A DNA stretch of 55,457 nt from Solirubrobacter ginsenosidimutans (GTDB lineage: Bacteria; Actinomycetota; Thermoleophilia; Solirubrobacterales; Solirubrobacteraceae): contig NZ_JAPDOD010000058.1 in NCBI RefSeq assembly GCF_027587205.1, positions 1 through 55,457 of the forward strand, read 5' to 3'. Shown in pieces: positions 1 through 6,885 of this stretch. A program made the translations under genes and the position numbers. Below the pieces are notes generated by a model. That model searched no databases. It worked only from the letters and a program-made list of their open reading frames with translations, and was not told the origin of the DNA. Each line of letters opens with the position of its first letter. Position 1 is the first letter of the stretch.

Positions 1-300
1 GCGGATGCGCCAAGGCCTTGGCAATCCGAGCCTCCGAGGTCTCCCCCGAAGGACGATGTCCATTAGTAGATGAGGTTGGTGAAATGGTGGGCATGGTCAG
101 CACCCAGACTAATTCACAAACATAAGGAGTTGCATGGACGATCTGTTGAAGCTTTAGCCGCTGACGCCATTGATACTCGATCAATCGTTCAAATCGATCA
201 TCTCCGAGCTCGAGGCGGTGGAGATCTCTCTTGGCGCACGAGAGGGCACCGCGCCTGAGCGGGCGCGTCTGGCCGCCGTTCATCGACGCGCTCCTGCCAC
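1..300. other. Low-GC edge with broken short reading frames
   Basis: The first ~200 bases are visibly richer in A/T than the rest of the window. A frame open from the left edge ends in TAA at 123-125. A clean AAGGAG ribosome-binding site (125-130) follows, then an ATG at 134, but that frame stops after seven codons (TAG at 155-157). After the stop the same frame stays open to 361 with no recognisable domain. This looks like a decayed or frameshifted gene, possibly the remains of an insertion beside the toxin-antitoxin pair. No product can be assigned. Confidence 0.35.
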
Positions 301-723
301 ATGTCGTCCCCCCCGCTCTCCGCAGCGGGGCATTCCCACCGAACGGCCGAAGCTCGGCTGAAGTTCATGAGCGAACATGGCGCGTGGCCAGGCTCCGAAG
401 TTGCCGATCGAGCCGGTTCGCACGCCATCAACCGCTCGGCTCTAGCCTCCTCGTGGCGCGCGGCCGGCCGCGTGCTCGCCGTCGAATGGAACGGGAGCAC
501 GGTCTTTCCGGCGTTCCAGTTCGACGCCGACGTACAGCCGCGACCCGCGATCGCGACCGTCCTGGCCCACCTTCGCGCGGCCGGCCTCAGCGAGTGGCAG
601 CAGGCGCTCTGGTTCAACGCCGTGACCGGGTGGCTGGGCGATCGCCGCCCCGTCGACCTGCTCGACATCGAGCCCGCGGCGGTGATCGCGGCGGCGGCCG
701 CGTTCCACGACCGGCCGACGTGA
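301..723 (+). CDS. MbcA/ParS/Xre-type antitoxin of a RES toxin
   Basis: Predicted antitoxin of a type II toxin-antitoxin pair. The central part (NRSALASSWRAAGRVLAVEW, then FPAFQFD) and the C-terminal block GWLGDRRPVDLLDIEPAAV match the toxin-binding region of MbcA/ParS/Xre antitoxins that partner RES toxins. Its TGA stop (721-723) overlaps the GTG start of the toxin (720-722), which implies translational coupling. The N-terminus is uncertain: 301 is the first ATG, but family similarity starts near the second ATG at 367, and residues before that look unlike the family. By family analogy the antitoxin binds its own promoter and neutralises the toxin by direct contact. Confidence 0.75.
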   Translation: MSSPPLSAAGHSHRTAEARLKFMSEHGAWPGSEVADRAGSHAINRSALASSWRAAGRVLAVEWNGSTVFPAFQFDADVQPRPAIATVLAHLRAAGLSEWQQALWFNAVTGWLGDRRPVDLLDIEPAAVIAAAAAFHDRPT

Positions 724-1250
724 TCTACGAACCGATCGCCGCGGGCACGGAGTTGGTCCGCGTGCACCATCGCCGCTTCGCCCCGGACGAGTTCAGCACG
801 CCGCGCCGGCTCCCGTTCGGCCCGCCGGTCATCCCCACGCTCGACGCCGCCCGCGACGATGCCACGGCGATCGCCGAGGCCCAGTTCCACGACGTCCCGC
901 CCGGCGGTGATGTGCCGCGCGCGGCGCTGGAGGGACGCGTCCTCACCCGCCTGCGCGCCACCCGCGCTCTCCAGCTCATCATGCTCAGCGACCCCTCACT
1001 CCTCGAGGCTCCTGCGTCCGACTACGCACACACCGCGGAGGTCGCCAAGCGTCTCCACGACGACGCGCCCGCGGCCGACGGCATCGCCTGGGCCTCGCGG
1101 CACTTCCCCGCTCAGCGGGCGCTCGTGCTCTTCGGCGACCGGATCGCCGACCTGATCGCGCTCTCCCGCCCGCTGCCCCTCGATCGCGGTGCCGGGCTGC
1201 TCCTCGCCGAGGAGGTCGCGATGCGTGCTGACGTCGGCCTCCTCCTATGA
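720..1250 (+). CDS. RES-domain toxin (NAD+ phosphorylase family)
   Basis: A 176-residue RES-domain protein. Known family members such as MbcT of Mycobacterium tuberculosis degrade NAD+ by phosphorolysis. Family features visible here are the N-terminal LVRVHH with the conserved Arg, the Glu-containing AEAQFHDVP block, LEGRVLTRLRATRALQLI, and DGIAWASRH with the conserved Ser. The usual aromatic residue ahead of the Glu block is not obvious. The GTG start overlaps the antitoxin stop by 4 bp (GTGA), fixing the start. The longer open frame upstream from 231 merely shadows the antitoxin. The gene ends 10 bp before the LuxR regulator. Confidence 0.78.
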   Translation: MIYEPIAAGTELVRVHHRRFAPDEFSTPRRLPFGPPVIPTLDAARDDATAIAEAQFHDVPPGGDVPRAALEGRVLTRLRATRALQLIMLSDPSLLEAPASDYAHTAEVAKRLHDDAPAADGIAWASRHFPAQRALVLFGDRIADLIALSRPLPLDRGAGLLLAEEVAMRADVGLLL

Positions 1251-1260
1251 GAGGATCGTG

Positions 1261-4074
1261 ATGGTGATCGGGCGAGAACGTGAACTGGCCCGGTTGCGCC
1301 AAGCGCTTGACGCGTTGCAGGCCGGCGCGCCCGGCGTGGTCGCCGTCGTGGGCGAGCCGGGGATCGGCAAGTCGCGGCTCCTGCGCGCCCTGCGCGAGGA
1401 CGCGGACGCCCGCGGCCTCGTCGTGCTCAAGGGCAGAGCGGCGGAGTTCGAGCGCGATCTGCCCTACGGCGCGCTCGTCGACGCGCTCGACGAGCACCTG
1501 CGCACGCTCGACCCTCCCCGCCTGCGCGGCCTGGAGCTCCAGCAGCTCGCCGGGATCTTCCCCGCCCTGGAGGACGAGGCGCCCGCCGCCCCGACGCTCG
1601 CCGCCGAGCGCTACCGCACGCACCGCGCCGTGCTCGAGCTGGTCGGCCGGCTCGCCGCCACCCGTCCGCTGGTGCTCACGCTCGACGACATGCAGGACGC
1701 CGATCCGGCGCTGCTCGAGCTGCTGGTCACGCTGCTGCGCCGGACCCCGCAGGCGCGGGTGCTGGTGGCGATGGCGATGCGCAGCGCGCAGATCCCGCTG
1801 CTGCTCGCCGAAGCCCTCCACCACGCCCAGCGCGACGGAACGATCACGCGCCTGGACCTCGGCCCGCTCGACCCCGGCGACGCGCTCGCGCTGATCGGCT
1901 CCGGCGTGCCGCCCGCGCACCGCGACGCGGTCCTGCGCGAGAGCGGCGGCAACCCGTTCTACCTCCAGCAGCTCGTGCGCGCCCGTGCGGGAAGCGCCCA
2001 GCTCCCGACAACCGTGACGGAGGCGATCCGAGGCGAGCTGCGGGCCCTCGACGCGCCGGCGCGGCGCCTGCTGGAGGGCGCGACGGTCGCCGGCGACCCG
2101 TTCGAGCCCGACCTCGCGGCGGCGGCCGCCCAGATCGACCCCGACGAAGCGCTGGACCAGCTCGACGGGCTGCTGGCGGCGGGCCTCGTGCGCGAGACGA
2201 GCGTGCCGCGCCAGTTCACGTTCCGCCATCCGCTGGTGCGCCGCGCGGTGTATGAGAGCGCGGGTGGCGGCTGGCGGCTCGCCGCGCACGCCCGCGTGGC
2301 CGCGGCACTGGAGCGCCGCGGCGCCGCGCCCGTCCAGCTCGCCCACCACGTCCAGTTCTCCGCCGCACACGGGGACGAGGCCGCGATCGCCCTGCTGCGC
2401 GCCGCGGGCGACGCCGTCCGCCCGCAGACGCCCGCGAGCGCTGCCCGCTGGTACGAGGCCGCGCTCCGGCTGCTCCCCGGACCCAACGCCGAGCGCCGCC
2501 GCTGCCTGCTGGAGGACCTCGCGGGCGCGGAGTCGGCGGCCGGGCGCCTCGAGGAGAGCCGGCGCGCGCTGCTGGAGGCGCTCGCGCTCGCCCCGGACCG
2601 CGGCAGCCCCGAGCACACCCGCCTGGTCGCGGGCTGCGCGGCCACGGAGCACTGGCTCGGCCGCCACGACGAGGCCCGGCGCCGGCTGCTGGCGGCTTTG
2701 AGCGAGGTCGGGGACTCCCCCGTCCTGTGGCTCGAGCTGGCCTTCGACGCCCTCTACGGGCTCGATCTGGAGACGAGCGCGCGGCGCGCCGAGCAGGCGC
2801 TCGAGCACGCCGACCGGCTCACGACTGCCTCGGCGGCGGCGCTGCTGTCACTCGTCCGCGCCGCCGGCGGGCAGCGCGAACAGGCCGAGCAGGCGCTCGA
2901 CGCGGCGCTGGCCGCGACCGCCCAGCTCGCCGACCACGAGCTGGCGGAGCGGCTGGAGACGCTCTGGTACCTCGCCTGGTCGGAGACGTTCCTGGACCGC
3001 TACGACGCCGCGCTGGAGCACGCCCGCCGCGGGTTGGAGCTGAGCCGCGCGACCGGGCAGGACCGCCTGATCGTCCCGCTCACGCTCTCGTTCGTCTTCC
3101 CGCTGGAGATGCAGGGCCGGATCGGCGAGGCGCGCGACGCCGGCACGGCGGCGGTGGACGCGGCGCGCCTGAGCGGCAACCACCACCACCTCTCGTGGGC
3201 GCTGTGGGAGTACGGGCTGACGTGCTGGTACAGCGGGGACACCGCGGGCGCGCGGGTCGCGCTGGAGGAGAGCCGCGAGCTGGCCGACGAGACCGGGCGC
3301 AACATCCTTTGGGAGTCCGAGCCGGGCTGGGCGCTGAGCACCGTGCTGGCCGAGGAGGGCGATTTCGCGGCGAGCCGCGCGACGACCCTTCGCTGGTGCG
3401 GCGGCGTCGAGTTGCCGCTGGTGGTCCCGGCCGAGCGCAGCATCGGCTGGGACATCCTCACCGACACCGCGATCGGCCTGCTCCAGCTCGACGAGGCCGA
3501 GTCCTACGTCGCGCGCATCGAGGCCAACCTCGTGCGCCCGCTGGCCGGCGTGCTGGCGAAGCGCTCGCGGGCGGCCTTGGAGCTCGCGCGCGGCGACGCG
3601 GGTGCGGCGGCGGCGACCGCGCGTGAGGCGCAGGCGCTCGGGCAGGCGGCGGGGCTGCGGTTCGAGTGCCGGCGCGCGCAGGTGCTGCTCGGCCGAGCGC
3701 TCGCGGCGGGCGGCGACCGCGCGGGTGCGATCCGCGAGCTCCGCGACGCCGAGCTCGCACTCGACGAAGGCGGCGCGCACGCCCACCGCGACGACGCCCG
3801 GCGCGAGCTGCGCAAGCTCGGCCACCGCGTCGATCAGGTCCGCCGTCGCGCTGCGCCGACCGACGCGCTCGGCGGCCTCGCGACGCTCTCCGCACGCGAG
3901 CGCGAGGTCGTCGCGCTGGTCGCCGCGGGCCGTACCAATCCGGCGATCGCGGAGGAGCTCTTCCTCTCGGTCAAGACCGTCGAGACCCACCTGCGCAACG
4001 TCTTCGGCAAGCTCGGCGTGGCCTCACGAGCCGAAGTGGCGGCGACGTTCGCGCGCGGCGCCGAACGCGTCTAA
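1261..4074 (+). CDS. Large ATPase-TPR LuxR-family transcriptional regulator
   Basis: A 937-residue LAL/MalT-like regulator. The N-terminal STAND/AAA ATPase has a Walker A GEPGIGKS at residues 31-38 and a Walker B LVLTLDDMQ near 137-145. A long alpha-helical TPR-like sensor region follows. A C-terminal LuxR helix-turn-helix lies at about residues 875-930 (SAREREVVALVAAGRTN, then LFLSVKTVETHLRNVFGKLG). Such proteins bind ATP and an inducer, oligomerise and activate promoters. The start at 1261 follows GAGAGG at 1249-1254, ten bases after the RES stop, so it may be read through from the toxin operon. The longer frame from 1189 overlaps the toxin and is rejected. Its TAA shares bases with the stop of the convergent gene. 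Confidence 0.92.
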   Translation: MVIGRERELARLRQALDALQAGAPGVVAVVGEPGIGKSRLLRALREDADARGLVVLKGRAAEFERDLPYGALVDALDEHLRTLDPPRLRGLELQQLAGIFPALEDEAPAAPTLAAERYRTHRAVLELVGRLAATRPLVLTLDDMQDADPALLELLVTLLRRTPQARVLVAMAMRSAQIPLLLAEALHHAQRDGTITRLDLGPLDPGDALALIGSGVPPAHRDAVLRESGGNPFYLQQLVRARAGSAQLPTTVTEAIRGELRALDAPARRLLEGATVAGDPFEPDLAAAAAQIDPDEALDQLDGLLAAGLVRETSVPRQFTFRHPLVRRAVYESAGGGWRLAAHARVAAALERRGAAPVQLAHHVQFSAAHGDEAAIALLRAAGDAVRPQTPASAARWYEAALRLLPGPNAERRRCLLEDLAGAESAAGRLEESRRALLEALALAPDRGSPEHTRLVAGCAATEHWLGRHDEARRRLLAALSEVGDSPVLWLELAFDALYGLDLETSARRAEQALEHADRLTTASAAALLSLVRAAGGQREQAEQALDAALAATAQLADHELAERLETLWYLAWSETFLDRYDAALEHARRGLELSRATGQDRLIVPLTLSFVFPLEMQGRIGEARDAGTAAVDAARLSGNHHHLSWALWEYGLTCWYSGDTAGARVALEESRELADETGRNILWESEPGWALSTVLAEEGDFAASRATTLRWCGGVELPLVVPAERSIGWDILTDTAIGLLQLDEAESYVARIEANLVRPLAGVLAKRSRAALELARGDAGAAAATAREAQALGQAAGLRFECRRAQVLLGRALAAGGDRAGAIRELRDAELALDEGGAHAHRDDARRELRKLGHRVDQVRRRAAPTDALGGLATLSAREREVVALVAAGRTNPAIAEELFLSVKTVETHLRNVFGKLGVASRAEVAATFARGAERV

Positions 4075-5024
4075 CAGCGTCGCTGCGGCGTGTTCGAGCC
4101 GAGCGGGATGCACATCGAGCGGCTGCTCGGGTTGACCCCGCGCCGGATCACGTAGCGCGTCACCTTGCTGATCATGTTCGGCGAACTGATCACGACATCG
4201 ATGGTGATGCCGTGCCGCAGCCGGTGCTTGAAGAGCTTCGTGAGCGAGGTCTCGCCGTTGGCGTCGAGGACCTTGCGCCGCTGCTTGAACGGGCACCCGC
4301 GGCCTTTGCACAGCACGTCGACCTGCGCGCCGGCCGGCGCGTCGCGCACCTGCATCAGCTTCACGCGCGGGTCCGTGCGGCGGGTGACCGTCCAATCGCT
4401 CTTGACGATCGCCAGCACCTTGCCTGGCTGGTCGCCGCCGGAGCAGTCGTCGTCGATGCCGTTGCCGGGGATCTCCCGCGCGCCGGGGTGGACCGTGTTG
4501 TTGACGTCGGAGCAGTCGACCGAGGACGGGTACCCGTCGCCGTCCTGATCGATCGCGGGCGACGGCGGCGCGGGCGTCGGCGTGGGCGTCGGCGAGACAC
4601 CGGGCTGCGGGGTGGGCGCCGGCGACGCGGGCCGCGCGATCGTGTGCGTCGCGCACCGTCCGTCCGAACGGCACAGGTCGTAGCGCACCGACGCGATCGT
4701 GTTCGGGCTGGTGTCGATGCGCCGGTCGATGTTGCGGTAGACCGCGCTCCCGTCGCTGGTGTCGTAGCTGAACAGGCCCTGACCGCTCGTTCCGAGCGCC
4801 GTGACCGTCATCTTCACCGCGCAGCAGTCCGGCGTGCCCGCATCCTTGACCTGGCCGCGCGGGAACACCGCCGTCGCGGGCAACAACGCGCCGCTGTCGG
4901 GGTCATTGAACGGATTGTCGGCGACCACGCCGTACGCCCACGTGACATCGAACTTGAACGCCTGCGCCGGGGCCGCGAATGCCAATAACGCCCCAACGAT
5001 CGCTGCCCCGACGACTGCCCGCAT
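4071..5024 (-). CDS. Secreted protein with MopE-type metal-binding motif
   Basis: A 317-residue exported protein. A signal peptide (MRAVVGAAIVGALLAFAAPAQA) ends in an AQA cleavage site. The middle carries a PTPTPTP linker followed by an Asp-rich block (DQDGDGYPSSVDCSDVN, then GNGIDDDCSGGD), which is the repeat found in putative metal-binding MopE-like proteins. The C-terminal third has Cys residues and a beta-rich look. Function is unknown; surface metal binding is inferred from the motif. Its TAG stop uses the complement of the CTAA that holds the stop of the upstream regulator. Confidence 0.8.
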   Translation of the reverse strand: MRAVVGAAIVGALLAFAAPAQAFKFDVTWAYGVVADNPFNDPDSGALLPATAVFPRGQVKDAGTPDCCAVKMTVTALGTSGQGLFSYDTSDGSAVYRNIDRRIDTSPNTIASVRYDLCRSDGRCATHTIARPASPAPTPQPGVSPTPTPTPAPPSPAIDQDGDGYPSSVDCSDVNNTVHPGAREIPGNGIDDDCSGGDQPGKVLAIVKSDWTVTRRTDPRVKLMQVRDAPAGAQVDVLCKGRGCPFKQRRKVLDANGETSLTKLFKHRLRHGITIDVVISSPNMISKVTRYVIRRGVNPSSRSMCIPLGSNTPQRRC

Positions 5025-5082
5025 CGCGGGCGAGGATGCCAGGTCACCCTCGCCCTTGTCGAGTCCGTCAACTGACTTTCAC

Positions 5083-6753
5083 TCACGGACGCACGCGGAC
5101 CGTGAGAGAGCGGCTCGCCCCGCGCGCATACGGAAACGCGGAATCTTCGTCGGCGACGACTCGGAACCGGTACGTCGTCGCACTGAACGTGCGACGGAAG
5201 CGATAGCGCAGCGAGAACCGTCCGCTCCGCGACGTCCGCACGCGACGTCGAGTCGTCGCGACGGGAACCCAGCGCCCGGGCTCGCGAGCCTCGAGCGAAA
5301 CGAGGAGCCCGCCTTGAGGGATGGGTCCGGCAACCCGGCCGTCGAAGACGACAGACTTCCCATTCCGTACGCGGGCGTGACGAGCGCGCGCGGTGATCTG
5401 AGCGGGAACCACGACATCAACGAGCGCCACCGCCGAGGCGCCTTCGCTCGAGGGCGCGGTGTAACTCACGCGCAACGTTCGAGATGGGCCGCGAGGGACT
5501 TGCAGCCGGTACGCACCGCGGGCATCCGTCACGGCCGTACCTACCGTCTCCCAACCGCCGAAGGGCGCATTGCTCTTCGGCAAGTAGCCGCGGCTCTCCA
5601 CGACCACGAGAGCTCCACCGATCGCATTGGAGTCGGCATCGACGAGGCTGCCTCGCAGCTGAAAGGCCTTCGCAGACCGTTGCCGGCGAGTACCAGGAGC
5701 GGTGATCTTCAACTGGGCCGGCCGGGGGTTTGCCCGCGCGGTTCCTTCCGCGTTTGTACCGATCTCGTACGCGTCCGACTGCCAGACCAGAGTTCGATTT
5801 CCCGCCGCATCTTCCGCGACCACCCGAAAGTCGTGACTGCCGACCCCGAGGCGGGTGTTATCCATCGACAGCGATGCATCGCCCACCGCGGTGGGACATG
5901 GTTGCGGCGACGAGAATTCGTAGAGGTACCCAGTTTCGCCTAGCGGCCGGCATGAGCTACCCCCGAGAATCGACTCCGCGAATTGCAGCCAGGGTCCTTC
6001 GTGGTGCGGGCGAACCTCTCCGAGCAACCGAAACACACCGACCCCTTTATCCGTGACAGAGAACCGGATCGTCTCGACTCCTGTGTGGACCTGATCCGAC
6101 ACGACGGGACCGGTTGGCGCTACCGCCGTGGGTGGCGAAGCGTCCGATATGGAGGCAGCGAACGCCCCGAGCTCCATCGTCGCTGCGACCTTCGGCTCGA
6201 CGTCGCAGATACCGCCGCAGCCAGCAGTCATCTCGAGCCAGGAACTTGCAAATTCGCTCGCCCGAACCAGGTTGGCGGAACTCGACCACCACGGACGGCT
6301 TCCTTGGCAGCCCATCGTGTCCGGTGCGCCGTCAGGGCTCTTGTAAACGATCATCGATTTCGGCTCACCCACTGGTGCTTGCCATCGGAAGCGCGCGAGC
6401 GCCCAGAACGAGAAAGCACGTCCGCACACCCAGGCCTTGAACTCCGAAATCGTGGTGGCGTCTGCAGATCGAAAGGTCCAGCTCAGCTCTTGCGAACCGT
6501 CAACGTGGGCGCCGTCTCGTTCAATTTCGAGTCGAAGTGCGCCGGTTGGCCCGTCGGCGCAGCTATCCCTGACGCCTGCACGAGGCACGGCATTGTCAGC
6601 GGACAGAGTCCAGCCGTCCGTGCCGACGGTCCGGCCCGACGGCGTGTGACACGAATACACAACCATCGTCCCGGCGTGCGCAGGCTGGACCGACAGCCCA
6701 ACGGCGACGACCAGAGTGGCGATGACCTGAATGCAGAGGCGTTTGATGAGCAC
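5083..6753 (-). CDS. Secreted protein with carboxypeptidase-regulatory-like and beta-sandwich domains
   Basis: A 556-residue exported protein of unknown function. The GTG start is fixed by a good ribosome-binding site (AGGAG, six bases upstream). The signal peptide ends in AHA. Residues ~200-330 contain an Ig/fibronectin-like stretch (FRVVAEDAAGNRTLVW). A carboxypeptidase-regulatory-like block (GSLVDADSNAIGGALVVVES, then DARGAYRLQVP) comes next, and the C-terminal Arg-rich beta-domain ends in SLTVRVRP. Base composition is somewhat less GC-rich than its neighbours. It may be co-transcribed with the MopE-type gene 58 bp downstream. Confidence 0.75.
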   Translation of the reverse strand: MLIKRLCIQVIATLVVAVGLSVQPAHAGTMVVYSCHTPSGRTVGTDGWTLSADNAVPRAGVRDSCADGPTGALRLEIERDGAHVDGSQELSWTFRSADATTISEFKAWVCGRAFSFWALARFRWQAPVGEPKSMIVYKSPDGAPDTMGCQGSRPWWSSSANLVRASEFASSWLEMTAGCGGICDVEPKVAATMELGAFAASISDASPPTAVAPTGPVVSDQVHTGVETIRFSVTDKGVGVFRLLGEVRPHHEGPWLQFAESILGGSSCRPLGETGYLYEFSSPQPCPTAVGDASLSMDNTRLGVGSHDFRVVAEDAAGNRTLVWQSDAYEIGTNAEGTARANPRPAQLKITAPGTRRQRSAKAFQLRGSLVDADSNAIGGALVVVESRGYLPKSNAPFGGWETVGTAVTDARGAYRLQVPRGPSRTLRVSYTAPSSEGASAVALVDVVVPAQITARARHARVRNGKSVVFDGRVAGPIPQGGLLVSLEAREPGRWVPVATTRRRVRTSRSGRFSLRYRFRRTFSATTYRFRVVADEDSAFPYARGASRSLTVRVRP

Positions 6754-6780
6754 TCGGAGCTCCTACATGTGGGTCGGGAA

Positions 6781-6787
6781 ATCTATA
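6781..6787 (-). promoter_or_regulatory. Possible -10 element (TATAGAT)
   Basis: On the minus strand TATAGAT lies about 28 bp upstream of the GTG at 6753. It is the most AT-rich stretch in the gap between the two secreted-protein genes. No convincing -35 sequence was found at the right distance, so this is tentative. Confidence 0.25.
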
Positions 6788-6842
6788 CGCAACCGACCTC
6801 TGTAGGCGGGAGCGACAAGAACTCGCCCCCTTCCAGACCTGC

Positions 6843-6878
6843 CGCGTCACCGCCGCCCTGTCGAGCGGCGGCGACGCG
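6843..6878 (-). terminator. Strong hairpin after the PKD-protein gene
   Basis: Arms 6843-6855 (CGCGTCACCGCCG) and 6866-6878 (CGGCGGCGACGCG) pair over 13 positions with a single mismatch on this strand (a G-U pair in the minus-strand RNA). The loop is 10 nt. It starts eight bases beyond the TAA of the minus-strand PKD gene. There is no clear U-tract, as is common for high-GC terminators. Confidence 0.6.
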
Positions 6879-6885
6879 ATTTCAG

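Noticed and set aside
985..2808. Long minus-strand reading frame of 607 codons opposite the LuxR regulator
   Set aside because: Typical high-GC antisense shadow; Arg/Gly-rich composition without domains, while the plus strand has a clear ATPase and HTH.
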